Assembly: GCF_009765165.1 (NCBI RefSeq) | Contig: NZ_VLNU01000001.1 | Coordinates: 2,858,247-2,922,246 of the forward strand | Source of the DNA: Lysobacter panacisoli | GTDB taxonomy: Bacteria; Pseudomonadota; Gammaproteobacteria; Xanthomonadales; Xanthomonadaceae | DNA length: 64,000 bases | Direction of reading: 5' to 3' | In this document: piece by piece, positions 1 through 8,414 of the stretch | How the letters are laid out: each line of letters starts with the position of its first letter | Numbering within the stretch: the first letter of the stretch is position 1 | The notes under the pieces: generated by a model | The model's input: the letters and a program-made list of their open reading frames with translations, nothing else | Told to the model about the DNA's origin: nothing | Databases searched by the model: none | Position numbers and translations under genes: made by a program

Positions 1-197
1 GGCAGCGTCATCGCGAACATCAGCAGTGCGCGGTTGGAGACGAAGCTCTCGCCGAGCAGCGCCAGCAGTTCGCCGATCGACTTGCCCGCGGCGAGTCCGC
101 TGACCAGTCCCGCACTCACCACCACGATCACCGGATTGGCGCGCAGCACGAAGCCGACCACGACCCACGCAACGCCGAGCAGCGGCCAGTAGTTCAT
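1..197 (-). CDS. DUF969 family membrane protein (5-oxoproline cluster), partial
   Basis: Only the first 65 or so codons are present; the gene runs off the left edge. The visible N-terminus (MNYWPLLGVAWVVVGFVLR) begins with a hydrophobic helix and continues with a second one, as in DUF969 proteins. These usually sit beside a DUF979 partner and the pxpABC genes and are thought to form a two-part transporter for 5-oxoproline or a related compound. The start ATG overlaps the stop of pxpA as ATGA, so the two are translationally coupled. Family assignment comes from the N-terminal pattern and the neighbourhood; the transport role is inference. Confidence 0.75.
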   Translation of the reverse strand, partial: MNYWPLLGVAWVVVGFVLRANPVIVVVSAGLVSGLAAGKSIGELLALLGESFVSNRALLMFAMTL

Positions 198-949
198 GCC
201 GTCGCCCCGAACGACACCACCGCGATCCCGTCCGCCTCAAGTGCCCCGCGCACCGCGCGCGCGAACGCGACCGCATCCGAGCGGTCGCCATGCAGGCACA
301 GCGTGTCGGCGCGCAGCGGCACGATGCGACCGTTGCTGGCGACGACCTCGCCGCGTCCGGCCAGTCGTCGCACCTGCGCGATGGAGGCATCCAGCGAATC
401 GATCACCGCGCCCGGCGTGCCGCGTGGCAGCAGCCGTCCGCGCGCGTCGTAGCCGCGTTCGGCGAAGACTTCGTGGGCGACACGCAGGCCACGCGCGGCG
501 CCGGCCTCGGTCAGCGCCGAACCGGACAGTCCGAACAGCACCAGTGACGGATCGAATTCCGCGACCGTGGCGGCGATGGCATCGGCCACCGCGCGGTCGT
601 CGGCGGCGACGTTGTAGAGCGCGCCGTGCGGCTTGACGTGCGCCAGGCGCACGCCTTCCTCGTCCGCGATCGTGGTCAGGCGCCGGATCTGCTCGCCCAC
701 CATGCGCGCGATTTCGGCCGCGGGCACGTCGAGCGCGCGCCGGCCGAAGTGCTCACGGTCCTCGTACGACGGATGGGCTCCCGCGGCGACGCCGTGCGCT
801 CGACACAGGCGCAGCGTCGCGCGCATCGTCGCCTCGTCGCCGGCGTGGCCGCCGCAGGCGATGCTGGCCGAGCTCACCAGCGGCAGGATCGCCGCGTCGT
901 CTCCACAGCCTTCGCCGAGATCGCAGTTGAAGTCGATGCGCGGGTTCAC
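194..949 (-). CDS. pxpA: 5-oxoprolinase subunit PxpA (LamB/YcsF family)
   Basis: A 251-residue protein of the LamB/YcsF family, the A subunit of the ATP-dependent prokaryotic 5-oxoprolinase PxpABC, which opens 5-oxoproline to glutamate. The diagnostic N-terminus IDFNCDLGEG is present, followed by SASIACGGHAGD and HVKPHGALYN, all typical of the metal and substrate site. I chose the GTG at 949 because it starts just before IDFNCDLGEG and gives the normal family length of about 250; a longer reading would run into the small membrane-protein gene upstream. The gene lies in a minus-strand cluster with the pxpB-pxpC fusion and overlaps the DUF969 gene by 4 nt. Confidence 0.93.
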   Translation of the reverse strand: MNPRIDFNCDLGEGCGDDAAILPLVSSASIACGGHAGDEATMRATLRLCRAHGVAAGAHPSYEDREHFGRRALDVPAAEIARMVGEQIRRLTTIADEEGVRLAHVKPHGALYNVAADDRAVADAIAATVAEFDPSLVLFGLSGSALTEAGAARGLRVAHEVFAERGYDARGRLLPRGTPGAVIDSLDASIAQVRRLAGRGEVVASNGRIVPLRADTLCLHGDRSDAVAFARAVRGALEADGIAVVSFGATA

Positions 950-969
950 GTCGCAGGCAGGGCGCGGCG

Positions 970-1134
970 TCAACCGCGCTTGAACAGCATGCCCAGGCCG
1001 ACCACGATCAGGATCGCGGGCCACCAGGTCATGAGCAGGCGACCCAGGCTCATGTCGGTGAAGCCGAGGTTGTTGAGCAGGAACAGGGTGCCGATCACGA
1101 CCAGCACCAGCGCGCCGACGATATGGGATTTCAT
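970..1134 (-). CDS. LiaI/LiaF-like small transmembrane protein
   Basis: A 54-residue protein with two hydrophobic helices (about residues 5-24 and 35-50) separated by NNLGFTDMS. The pattern of one helix, FLLNNLG, a short polar loop, then a WWPAILIVVGLGML helix is that of the LiaI/LiaF-like transmembrane region domain. Members are membrane-stress sensors or uncharacterised membrane proteins. It sits between pxpA and pxpBC on the same strand, 20 nt before the pxpA start and 26 nt after the pxpBC stop. It is therefore probably co-transcribed, although it has no known link to 5-oxoproline. Confidence 0.75.
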   Translation of the reverse strand: MKSHIVGALVLVVIGTLFLLNNLGFTDMSLGRLLMTWWPAILIVVGLGMLFKRG

Positions 1135-1160
1135 GGAAGTCCGCTTTGAAGGTTGAGGGT

Positions 1161-2825
1161 TCAGACCGCGGCGAGGCGCGCGTCGATCATCACGCCGATT
1201 CTGGCGAGCCGCGCACGCGCAGCGCAAGCCAGCCGATGGGCGGTCGCCGGATCGCAGGGCGCGAAGTGCAGCGTCTGTCCCGGAATGCACTGCGCCAAGC
1301 GCGGCAGGTCGGCGGCGATGACGTGGCCGAGGCGGGGGTAGCCGCCCACGGTCTGCGCATCGGCCATCAGCACGATCGGGCAGCCGTCGGCCGGCAACTG
1401 GATCGTGCCCGGTGCGACCGGCTCGGACACGCCGTCGGCCGGCGGGGCGGGGAGGGGATCGCCCTGCAGGCGCAGGCCTTGGCGGTTGCTGTTCGGATTC
1501 ACCTGCCATACGCGCCGCGCCAGCGCGGAAGCCGCCGGATGCGCGGACGGGCAGTAGCGGATCGGTGCTTCGACCGGTTCATCGTGTGCGGGATCGATCC
1601 ACCAGACAGGCGCGTTCAGGCGCGGAACGCCGGTCATCGCGCCTTCGCCGAGCGCGAGCACGTCGCCCGCCGCCAGCGGCCGTCCTTCGCCGCCGCCGAA
1701 GCCGCCGCGCAGGTCGGTGCTGCGGCTGCCCAGCACGGGGTCGACGTCGATGCCGCCGTCGATCGCCAGCCATGCGCGCGCGCCGTCGTGCAGTGCGCCG
1801 AGTTCGAGGGTGCCCGCCGGAAGTTCGACCGGCCGGCCCATCGGTACCGGTTCGCCGTCGAAACGCGCCGACACCCGCGCGCCGAGCAGGGCGATGCGCA
1901 CCGGCGCGTCGAACTGCAACGTTGGTCCGCGCAAGGTCAGCTCAAGCACGGCCGCATCGTCCGGATTGCCGACCAGCCGGTTCGCCAGCGTCGCCGCGCC
2001 GGTGTCGAGCGCGCCCGCGAGCGCGACGCCGACATGGCGCCAGCCACGGCGTCCCGCGTCCTGGACCGTGGTCAGCAGGCCCGGCCTGAGCACGCGCAGC
2101 GTGCGTGCGTCGCGATGTCGCGAATGCGATGTCACGGGTACGTCTGCGGCAGTGCCTTCGCTCTCGACGAAGCGTACGCGGTCGCCCGGTTGCAGCAGCG
2201 TCGGCGGTTGCCGGTGCGGATCGAACAGCGCCAGCGGCGTGCGTCCAAGCAGACGCCAACCGCCGGGACTTTCGCGCGGGTAGATGCCGGTCTGTGCGCC
2301 GCCGATGGCCACGCTGCCGGCGGCGACGCGCGCGCGCGGCGTCGCCAGTCGCGGCAGCGCGAGGGCGGGATCCAGCCCCGACAGGTAAGGGAAGCCCGGC
2401 GCGAATCCGATCATCGCCACGGTGTAATCGCCCGCGCCGTGGCGTTCGACCAGCTGTTGCGGCGACAGGCCGAGTTCGGCGGCGGCGGATTCCAGGTCAG
2501 GACCGTCATCGCCGCCGTAACGCACTGGAATCTCGACGATTCGCGCGGACGTCGCGGGTGGGTTGCCGGCGTCGACGTCCTGCGTCATCGCGAATGCGAG
2601 CAGTGCCTCGTGCACGTGTGCCGGGTCCGTCGCGGCATCGACGAACACGCCAAGGCTCGCGAACGCCGGAACGAGGTCGCGCAGCCACGGCGGATGGGCC
2701 CTACGCAGGCGCGCCGCCATCGCGTGCACGCGTGCGTTGAGCGCGGGGTCCAGCCGCTCGCCGAAGCGCAGCAGCCAGGCGTCGTCGGCCAGGCGTTCGA
2801 CGTCGCAGACCGCGGGAACGGTCAC
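1161..2825 (-). CDS. 5-oxoprolinase subunits B and C fused (PxpB-PxpC, KipI-KipA like)
   Basis: A 554-residue protein joining two usually separate subunits of 5-oxoprolinase. Residues 1 to about 225 are PxpB-like (KipI), with MIGFAPGFPYLSGL and the segment GGAQTGIYPRESPGGWRLLG. From about residue 240 (LRVLRPGLLTTVQDAGRRG) the chain is PxpC-like (KipA), including GALDTGAATLANRLVGN and ADAQTVGGYPRLGHV. No stop separates the halves. The start is the GTG at 2825: it overlaps the stop of the HIT gene as GTGA and directly precedes the conserved region, while upstream codons in this frame look like antisense sequence. With PxpA it should hydrolyse 5-oxoproline in the cytoplasm. Confidence 0.9.
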   Translation of the reverse strand: MTVPAVCDVERLADDAWLLRFGERLDPALNARVHAMAARLRRAHPPWLRDLVPAFASLGVFVDAATDPAHVHEALLAFAMTQDVDAGNPPATSARIVEIPVRYGGDDGPDLESAAAELGLSPQQLVERHGAGDYTVAMIGFAPGFPYLSGLDPALALPRLATPRARVAAGSVAIGGAQTGIYPRESPGGWRLLGRTPLALFDPHRQPPTLLQPGDRVRFVESEGTAADVPVTSHSRHRDARTLRVLRPGLLTTVQDAGRRGWRHVGVALAGALDTGAATLANRLVGNPDDAAVLELTLRGPTLQFDAPVRIALLGARVSARFDGEPVPMGRPVELPAGTLELGALHDGARAWLAIDGGIDVDPVLGSRSTDLRGGFGGGEGRPLAAGDVLALGEGAMTGVPRLNAPVWWIDPAHDEPVEAPIRYCPSAHPAASALARRVWQVNPNSNRQGLRLQGDPLPAPPADGVSEPVAPGTIQLPADGCPIVLMADAQTVGGYPRLGHVIAADLPRLAQCIPGQTLHFAPCDPATAHRLACAARARLARIGVMIDARLAAV

Positions 2826-3250
2826 TTCGGCAGCGCGTCCTGCAACTGGCGGATGCGCGCGACCAGTGCCTCGGGCGAGTACGGCTGCGCGGTCGCGGTG
2901 CCCCATACCGGGCGCGGCCACGCGATGTCGTCGGGGAATCGCGCGATCACGTGCACGTGCAGTTGCGACACCACGTTGCCCAGCGCCGCGACGTTGAGCT
3001 TGTGCGGCTCGAACGCCGCACGCAGCGCATGGCACGCGGCGTTGATCTCGTGCAGCAGCGTCGCCTGCTGCGCCTCGTCCAGATCGATCAGTTCGATCGC
3101 CTCGGCAACGCGCGGCACCAGGATCAGCCACGGATGGTTGGCATCGTCCATGAGGCGCAGTTCGCTGAGCGCGAAGTGCGCGACCGGATGCGTGTCCTGT
3201 GCGAGCTGCGGATGCAGCTGCCAGGGTTCGTGGGCTCCGCCACGGTTCAT
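2822..3250 (-). CDS. HIT family nucleotide hydrolase/transferase
   Basis: A 142-residue histidine-triad protein. The signature lies in NVVSQLHVHVIARF, where H98 and H100 correspond to the second and third triad positions and Q96 replaces the first, as in many bacterial HIT proteins; the middle His is the nucleophile. HIT proteins hydrolyse or transfer nucleotidyl groups, but the substrate cannot be told from sequence. The start at 3250 overlaps the stop of the dienelactone hydrolase gene (ATGA), and its own stop overlaps the pxpBC start. The three genes thus form a tight translationally coupled run. Confidence 0.88.
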   Translation of the reverse strand: MNRGGAHEPWQLHPQLAQDTHPVAHFALSELRLMDDANHPWLILVPRVAEAIELIDLDEAQQATLLHEINAACHALRAAFEPHKLNVAALGNVVSQLHVHVIARFPDDIAWPRPVWGTATAQPYSPEALVARIRQLQDALPK

Positions 3251-3915
3251 CGCAGGTTCTCCTCGAGGAAGTCGAGCGTGCGTTGCCACGCCAGTGCGGC
3301 CGTGGAGGGATCGAAGACGTGGTTGTCCACGTCGCGGTTGAATGCGTGGCCGACGCCCGGATAGACGTGCACCGTCGCGCTTGGCTGCTTGAGGCGATGC
3401 TGTTCGATCGCCTCGGGCGGGATGCTCGTGTCCTTGTCGCCGAAGTGGAACATCATCGACGTGCGCAGCGGTTCGTCGAGGAAGGGCAGCGTGCGGGCGC
3501 CGTAATACGACACGGCCGGCAGCCCGAGGCGCGCGTTGGCGAGGAAGGCCACGCTGCCGCCCCAGCAGAAACCGACCGCGCCGACGCGCAGGCCTTCCTG
3601 CTGCAGTTCCTCGGCCGCGACGCGCACGACGTCCACCGCGCGATCGAAGCCCAGTTCGTTGCGCAGGGCGACGCCGCGCTGGGTGCCGGCCTCGTCGTAG
3701 TCGAGCTCGACGCCCGGTGCGACCGGGTCGTACAGGGACGGTGCCATCGCCGTGAATCCGGCCGCGGCGAGGCGTTCGGTGACGGCGCGGATGTGCGCAT
3801 TTGCGCCGAAGATCTCCTGCAGCACGACCACCGCGCGATGCGACGGGACGCCCGGATCCGCGCGCCAGGCGCGGACGGGGCCGTGTGGGGTGTCCAGATC
3901 GATCCAGCGGGACAT
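3247..3915 (-). CDS. dienelactone hydrolase family protein
   Basis: A 222-residue alpha/beta-hydrolase of the dienelactone hydrolase family. The nucleophile is C117 in GFCWGG (Cys replaces the usual Ser, as in DLH); the acid is probably D162 in FGDKDTSIP and the base H190 in GVGHAF. The family hydrolyses dienelactones in chlorocatechol breakdown, but many genomic members have unknown ester or lactone substrates, and no aromatic-degradation genes are nearby. It is the first gene of the leftward run into HIT and pxpBC and is divergent from rimO. Confidence 0.9.
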   Translation of the reverse strand: MSRWIDLDTPHGPVRAWRADPGVPSHRAVVVLQEIFGANAHIRAVTERLAAAGFTAMAPSLYDPVAPGVELDYDEAGTQRGVALRNELGFDRAVDVVRVAAEELQQEGLRVGAVGFCWGGSVAFLANARLGLPAVSYYGARTLPFLDEPLRTSMMFHFGDKDTSIPPEAIEQHRLKQPSATVHVYPGVGHAFNRDVDNHVFDPSTAALAWQRTLDFLEENLR

Positions 3916-3969
3916 GGGTCTGTTCAGTTTGAATGGGGGGACAGGGCAGGCCGATTCTAGCTCCGGGGC

Positions 3970-3975
3970 TATAAT
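3970..3975 (+). promoter_or_regulatory. candidate -10 box upstream of rimO
   Basis: A perfect TATAAT lies 76 nt before the rimO start in the rimO/dienelactone hydrolase intergenic gap. I see no convincing -35 hexamer 16-18 nt upstream, so this is a weak promoter call based on the -10 match in otherwise GC-rich DNA. Confidence 0.35.
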
Positions 3976-4050
3976 CCGCAGCCTTCCCGTTCGCCGCCCG
4001 CCGTCCTTCCGGATGGCCGGCACGCCTGTTTCTCTGTCAGCGGTACGTCC

Positions 4051-5382
4051 ATGTCCCTCGCCAATCCCAAAGTCGGTTTCGTCAGCCTCGGTTGCCCCAA
4101 GGCGCTCGTCGATTCCGAACGCATCCTCACCCAGCTGCGCGTGGAGGGCTACGACATCGTCCAGACGTACGACGACGCCGACGTGGTGGTGGTCAACACC
4201 TGCGGTTTCATCGACTCGGCGGTGACCGAATCGCTGGACGCCATCGGCGAAGCGATGGCCGAGAACGGCAAGGTCATCGTCACGGGCTGCCTCGGCAAGA
4301 AGCCTGAGCAGATCCGCGAAGCGCATCCGGACGTGCTCTCCATCAGCGGTCCGCAGGACTACGGCAGCGTGATGAGCGCCGTGCACGCGGTCCTGCCGCC
4401 GAAGCACGATCCGTTCCTCGATCTGGTGCCGGACACGGGCATCAAGCTCACGCCGAAGCACTACGCGTACCTCAAGATTTCCGAAGGCTGCAACCACCGC
4501 TGCAGCTTCTGCATCATCCCGTCGATGCGCGGCGACCTCGTCAGCCGCCCCGTCGATCAGGTGCTGCGCGAAGCCGAGAAGCTCGCGATGGGCGGGGTCA
4601 AGGAACTGCTGGTCATCTCGCAGGACACCAGCGCCTACGGCGTGGACGTGAAGTACGCCGAACGCGAATGGCGCGGAAAGTCGTACCAGACGCGCATGAA
4701 GGCGCTGTGCGAAGGCCTGGGCGAACTCGGCATCTGGACGCGCCTGCACTACGTGTATCCGTATCCGCACGTGGACGAGATCATCCCGCTGATGGCGGAC
4801 GGCAAACTGCTGCCGTACCTGGACATCCCGTTCCAGCACGCCAGCCCGCGCATCCTCAAGCTGATGAAGCGCCCCGGTGCGGTCGACAAGACGCTCGAAC
4901 GCATCCAGCGCTGGCGTTCGATCGCGCCGGACATGGCGATCCGTTCGACCTTCATCGTCGGTTTCCCCGGCGAGACCGAAGCGGAGTTCGAGGAGCTGCT
5001 CGATTTCCTCGACGAAGCGCAGCTCGACCGCGTCGGCGCGTTCGCCTATTCGCCGGTCGAGGGCGCCACTGCCAACGCGCTGCCCGACGCGGTGCCGGAA
5101 GAAGTGAAGCAGGAGCGCCTGGCGCGCTTCATGGAACGGCAGGCGGAGATTTCCGCCGCGCGCCTGGAGGCGAAGGTCGGCACGACCCAGCGCTGCCTCG
5201 TGGACACGCTCGACGGCGAACTCGCGATCGCGCGTTCGATGTACGACGCGCCGGAGATCGACGGCCTGGTGCAGATCCAAAACGGCTTCATGGCCGGCCT
5301 CAAGCCGGGCGAGTTCGTCGACGTCGAGATCCTCGGCAGCGACGAGCACGACCTGTTCGGCGAGGTTGCGTTCGACGATTGA
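4051..5382 (+). CDS. rimO: ribosomal protein S12 methylthiotransferase RimO
   Basis: A 443-residue radical SAM enzyme that adds a methylthio group to the conserved aspartate of ribosomal protein S12. The order is an N-terminal MTTase domain with a cluster-binding cysteine at [13 protein letters not shown] (C15), a NTCGF cysteine and a GCLG cysteine, then the radical SAM motif C147-x3-C151-x2-C154 (GCNHRCSFC), and a C-terminal TRAM domain (about residues 375-443). The SLGCPKA...DSE signature distinguishes RimO from MiaB. Length and start agree with the family. It stands alone between divergent and convergent neighbours. Confidence 0.96.
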   Translation: MSLANPKVGFVSLGCPKALVDSERILTQLRVEGYDIVQTYDDADVVVVNTCGFIDSAVTESLDAIGEAMAENGKVIVTGCLGKKPEQIREAHPDVLSISGPQDYGSVMSAVHAVLPPKHDPFLDLVPDTGIKLTPKHYAYLKISEGCNHRCSFCIIPSMRGDLVSRPVDQVLREAEKLAMGGVKELLVISQDTSAYGVDVKYAEREWRGKSYQTRMKALCEGLGELGIWTRLHYVYPYPHVDEIIPLMADGKLLPYLDIPFQHASPRILKLMKRPGAVDKTLERIQRWRSIAPDMAIRSTFIVGFPGETEAEFEELLDFLDEAQLDRVGAFAYSPVEGATANALPDAVPEEVKQERLARFMERQAEISAARLEAKVGTTQRCLVDTLDGELAIARSMYDAPEIDGLVQIQNGFMAGLKPGEFVDVEILGSDEHDLFGEVAFDD

Positions 5383-5420
5383 GGCGACAGCGGTGTCGAT
5401 GGTCGCCAGCTTCTGCCCGT

Positions 5421-5520
5421 CGTTCCCGCGAAGGCGGGAATCCAACTGTGCGTGCTTCACGCTCTCCGGAGGACGGAATCGGATCAGCGGATTGGATCCC
5501 CGCCTTCGCGGGGATGACAG
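5421..5520. repeat. pair of REP-like palindromes (TTCCCGC/GCGGGAA type)
   Basis: Between the convergent rimO and MgtC-like genes, a first unit at about 5421-5445 reads TTCCCGCGAAGGCGGGAA. A second, in the opposite orientation at about 5489-5520, contains CCCCGCCTTCGCGGGG followed by ATGACAG. Each can form a hairpin. The same unit and orientation arrangement recurs at about 23,281-23,385. They are interspersed extragenic palindromes and may also act as bidirectional terminators here. Confidence 0.8.
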
Positions 5521-5550
5521 CAGGAATCCGACGGGGATGACGGCACGCCC

Positions 5551-6783
5551 TCAGCGCGTAACCACCCACGTAACCGCGGCGCATGCCAACGCCATCCCGA
5601 CCAGTCCGCCGGCGACGAGGAATCCGTAGCGCCGGTGGCCGCTGGCGAAGGCCAGCACCGACTTGGCTGCCGCGCTCGACGAGAGCAGCCCGGCGATGCC
5701 CCATTGCGCATGCTCCAGGCTGAGGCCGCCACCGGCCGACAGCTGGGCGATGCTCGCCGCTGCGGCATGCAGTTCGGCCAGTGCGACCAGCATCGCCGTG
5801 ACCAGCGCGCCGGCATCGCCGAACACGCTGCGCAGCCACGCCGACAACACGAGTACCGCGGCGATGATCGCCGCCAGCAACAACGCGTGGCTGAGCTTGA
5901 ACGCGCGGGCCTGCGGCTCGCGTGGCAGTTCCGGTGTTTCGCCTTCCTTGTGCAGCCCGATCGCCGCGATGGCGAGCAGCATGCCGACGGCCGCGGCCAA
6001 CGGCCACGCGCTGGCGCGCAGTAGTGCCGGCGATGCGGCGGCGAGGATACCGACGAGCAACAGCAGCGAGGCGAGGTTGGACAGCAGCGCGGCCGATGCG
6101 GCGGTGTTCGCGAGCCGCGCGTCGTCGCGCGTGCGCTGGCCGAAGCCGGCGACGGCCGCGGTGGATGATGCGAATCCCGAGAAGAATCCCGCGACCGGCA
6201 ATCCCCATCGCGCACCCACCGCACGCAACGCGATGTGGCCGAGCATGCCGACCGCCATCACCAGCACCACCAGCTTCCACAGCCGCGACGGCACCAGCAC
6301 GCCCCACGGATCGACCGGCTCGCCTGGCAGCATCGGCAGAACCACCAGCGCGGACGCGGCCAGCAACAGACCGTCCTGAACCTCGCGCTCGCTGACGATG
6401 TCGCGTGCGAATCGCTGCAACGGCTGCTTGGCGAACAGCAGCACCGCCGCGATCACGCCCAGTCCGGCGGCAAGCGCCGCGTCCTGTTGCGCGAGCGCGG
6501 CCAGCATCGTGGTGACCAGCAACGCCATCTCGCCGGTGAGGCCCGGGTCGGAGTCGCGCGTGCGCATGTGCGATGCGACCGCGAGCGCACCCACGGCCAG
6601 CACCACCGCCACCAGCGCCGCACCGCCGAAATCCGCCGCCACGCCCGCGGCGAGGGCGACCATCGCGTGCGTGCGCACGCCGGCCACGGTCGCGCCGCCG
6701 CCGACATGGTGGCGTTCGCGCACGACGCCGATCAGCAGGCCGATGGCCAGTGCGGTGAACAGGTTCTGCGGCTGGATGTCCAT
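5551..6783 (-). CDS. MgtC/SapB-type membrane protein with DUF4010 domain
   Basis: A 410-residue polytopic membrane protein, almost entirely hydrophobic helices. The N-terminus (FTALAIGLLIGVVRERHH ... GVRTHAMVALAAGVAA) is the MgtC/SapB-like domain. The remaining two thirds match the DUF4010 pattern, with SGFASSTAAVAGFGQRTR and a C-terminal SSSAAAKSVLAFASG stretch. Relatives are widespread inner-membrane proteins of unknown function; some MgtC domains modulate magnesium or ATPase activity, but that cannot be carried over here. The start at MDIQPQN directly precedes the first helix. Confidence 0.88.
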   Translation of the reverse strand: MDIQPQNLFTALAIGLLIGVVRERHHVGGGATVAGVRTHAMVALAAGVAADFGGAALVAVVLAVGALAVASHMRTRDSDPGLTGEMALLVTTMLAALAQQDAALAAGLGVIAAVLLFAKQPLQRFARDIVSEREVQDGLLLAASALVVLPMLPGEPVDPWGVLVPSRLWKLVVLVMAVGMLGHIALRAVGARWGLPVAGFFSGFASSTAAVAGFGQRTRDDARLANTAASAALLSNLASLLLLVGILAAASPALLRASAWPLAAAVGMLLAIAAIGLHKEGETPELPREPQARAFKLSHALLLAAIIAAVLVLSAWLRSVFGDAGALVTAMLVALAELHAAAASIAQLSAGGGLSLEHAQWGIAGLLSSSAAAKSVLAFASGHRRYGFLVAGGLVGMALACAAVTWVVTR

Positions 6784-6833
6784 GCGGCTCCCGAAACGAT
6801 GCGTGCAACGCTACCGCAGCCGGCGAGCGCGCG

Positions 6834-7304
6834 TCATGCCTGGGGACGCCACACCATCGGCGTGGACGGGATGCCGCGCTCGCGATCTTCCTCGCCGACG
6901 GCCTGGAAGCCGAGTCGCCGATACACCTCCAGCGCATGGCGCGAGGCGTTGACCGTCACCGGTGCGGCGGGATCGGCATGCGCGCGTACCGCTTCCCAGA
7001 GCCAGCGGGCGATACCGGAACGTTGCGCGTCCTCGCGCACGAACAGGTGATACAGGTGCGAAGGCAGGCGCAATGCGGCGACGCCGACGATCTCACCGTC
7101 GCGTTCGGCGACGAGGTAGCGATGACCGTCGCGCAGGCGTTCGGCGGTAGGCGCTTCGGCCATCGAATCGAGCAGTTCCGCCGCACCTTCCGTGGTGCAG
7201 TCGCCGGCGATCCAGCGCTGCGTGAGACCGACGACCAGCGCGCTGATCGCGGTGGCATCGGCCGGCACCGCGTCGCGCACGATGATGCCGTCAGCCGCCG
7301 TCAT
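6834..7304 (-). CDS. GNAT family N-acetyltransferase
   Basis: A GNAT acetyltransferase of about 156 residues. It begins [18 protein letters not shown], has the central strand [11 protein letters not shown] and the acetyl-CoA loop [18 protein letters not shown], and ends with [19 protein letters not shown], so all four GNAT motifs are present. The substrate cannot be predicted. I chose the ATG at 7304; an ATG at 7319 adds five residues and is equally possible, since neither has a clear ribosome site. The start lies inside the end of greB, suggesting coupling. Confidence 0.88.
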   Translation of the reverse strand: MTAADGIIVRDAVPADATAISALVVGLTQRWIAGDCTTEGAAELLDSMAEAPTAERLRDGHRYLVAERDGEIVGVAALRLPSHLYHLFVREDAQRSGIARWLWEAVRAHADPAAPVTVNASRHALEVYRRLGFQAVGEEDRERGIPSTPMVWRPQA

Positions 7305-7803
7305 CGCCGTAGGCGACATCGACGATCACGAAGCGCGCCGCACCGCCGGGCAACACCGCCTCGAACTCGTCGTCCAGCCGCTTCTTCAGCATCGCGCGCG
7401 CCAGCGGCGAATCGATGCTGATCCAGCCGGATTTCGCGTCGGTCTCGTCGGGGCCGACGATGCGGTAGCGCTGGCTCTCGCCGCTGGTGGTCTGTTCGAT
7501 CTCGACCCAGGCGCCGAAGAACACGGCGTCCGGGTCGCTCGGCATGGTATCGACCACGCGCAGCGAGGGCAGGCGCTTGCTGAGGTAGCGCACGCGCCGG
7601 TCGATCTCGCCGAGCTGCTTCTTGCGATACGTGTATTCGGCGTTCTCGGAGCGGTCGCCTTCTGCCGCGGCGGCGGCGAGCGCCTTCACCACTTCCGGCC
7701 GCTTCACGCGCCACAACTCATCCAGCTCGGTCTTGAGCCGGTCGTGGCCGCCGCGCGTGATCAGCGCGGTGCTGCTTTCCGAGGGTGGTCGCCAGCGACC
7801 CAT
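7291..7803 (-). CDS. greB: transcription elongation factor GreB
   Basis: A 170-residue Gre factor that rescues backtracked RNA polymerase by stimulating transcript cleavage. It has the N-terminal coiled-coil arm ([22 protein letters not shown] ... [22 protein letters not shown]), whose acidic tip matches the catalytic D/E pair, and a C-terminal FKBP-like domain ending [20 protein letters not shown]. The KRPEVVKAL and [18 protein letters not shown] wording is typical of GreB rather than GreA. The start MGRWRPPS at 7803 gives a slightly long but normal length. The stop overlaps the GNAT gene. Confidence 0.93.
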   Translation of the reverse strand: MGRWRPPSESSTALITRGGHDRLKTELDELWRVKRPEVVKALAAAAAEGDRSENAEYTYRKKQLGEIDRRVRYLSKRLPSLRVVDTMPSDPDAVFFGAWVEIEQTTSGESQRYRIVGPDETDAKSGWISIDSPLARAMLKKRLDDEFEAVLPGGAARFVIVDVAYGDDGG

Positions 7804-7889
7804 GCGTTGCTCCGGTGATGCGTGCCGCACATGGTGGCGCATCCGGCGCGAAGCGCAATCGTCGCGATGCGCTTCACGCGGCGTGCGCG

Positions 7890-8381
7890 TTACTGCGCCG
7901 TGCGCTTGAGGTTGTAGGGCAGGTTGCTTTCGATCGCCTTGCCCTGCTGGTCGAGCTGGCGGATCTCGTCCTTCGACAGGATCGCGAACAGGCGGTCGTT
8001 GTCGCTCTTGCTGTTCGGATCCAGACGCAGGCGCGTGTCGCTCTCCTCGACGGTCCACGTCCCGTCGCCCTTGTTCGGCGGTGCGGGACGGTCCTGGTAG
8101 GTCTCGGTCAGCGTGTAGGTGCCGTCGGCGGCGAGCACGATGCGCGTGTCGATGCCGGGGCAGTCGGCGCAGGGCAGGGTGCCGGCGAACGTGCCGGCGA
8201 AGGCTTTCGCATCGAACGGCGCGGCGGCAGTGGCGGCATCCGCGGCCGGCGCTGGCGTAGCCGGTGCGGCTTCCGTTGCCGGCGTGGCGGACGTTGCAGG
8301 TTCGGCCGGCGTCTGCGGCTTGCAGGCGACGAGGGCCAGCGAGGTCAGTCCGGCGAATGCGAGATAACGGGCAGCTTTCAT
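7890..8381 (-). CDS. NlpE-like copper-resistance lipoprotein
   Basis: A 163-residue secreted lipoprotein. The signal peptide has a lipobox LALVAC with C20 as the lipidated residue, followed by an Ala/Pro/Thr-rich linker (about residues 21-55) and one NlpE N-terminal domain containing [17 protein letters not shown]. The two cysteines in CADC match the NlpE motif. E. coli NlpE is a two-domain outer-membrane sensor of envelope stress and adhesion; only the N-terminal domain is present here, as in many shorter homologues. It is an independent gene between greB and the HerA-like gene. Confidence 0.87.
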   Translation of the reverse strand: MKAARYLAFAGLTSLALVACKPQTPAEPATSATPATEAAPATPAPAADAATAAAPFDAKAFAGTFAGTLPCADCPGIDTRIVLAADGTYTLTETYQDRPAPPNKGDGTWTVEESDTRLRLDPNSKSDNDRLFAILSKDEIRQLDQQGKAIESNLPYNLKRTAQ

Positions 8382-8414
8382 GTGAAGGTGCTCCTTGCGT
8401 CGGGGGATGGGGAA

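Noticed and set aside
1146..3341. Very long plus-strand reading frame opposite pxpBC
   Set aside because: It is an antisense shadow in high-GC DNA; composition is Arg/Ala-rich with no domain, while the minus strand encodes a clear PxpB-PxpC protein.
3915..5460. Upstream extension of the dienelactone hydrolase frame over rimO
   Set aside because: The extension is antisense to rimO and has no family similarity; the true start MSRWIDLDTP is at 3,915.
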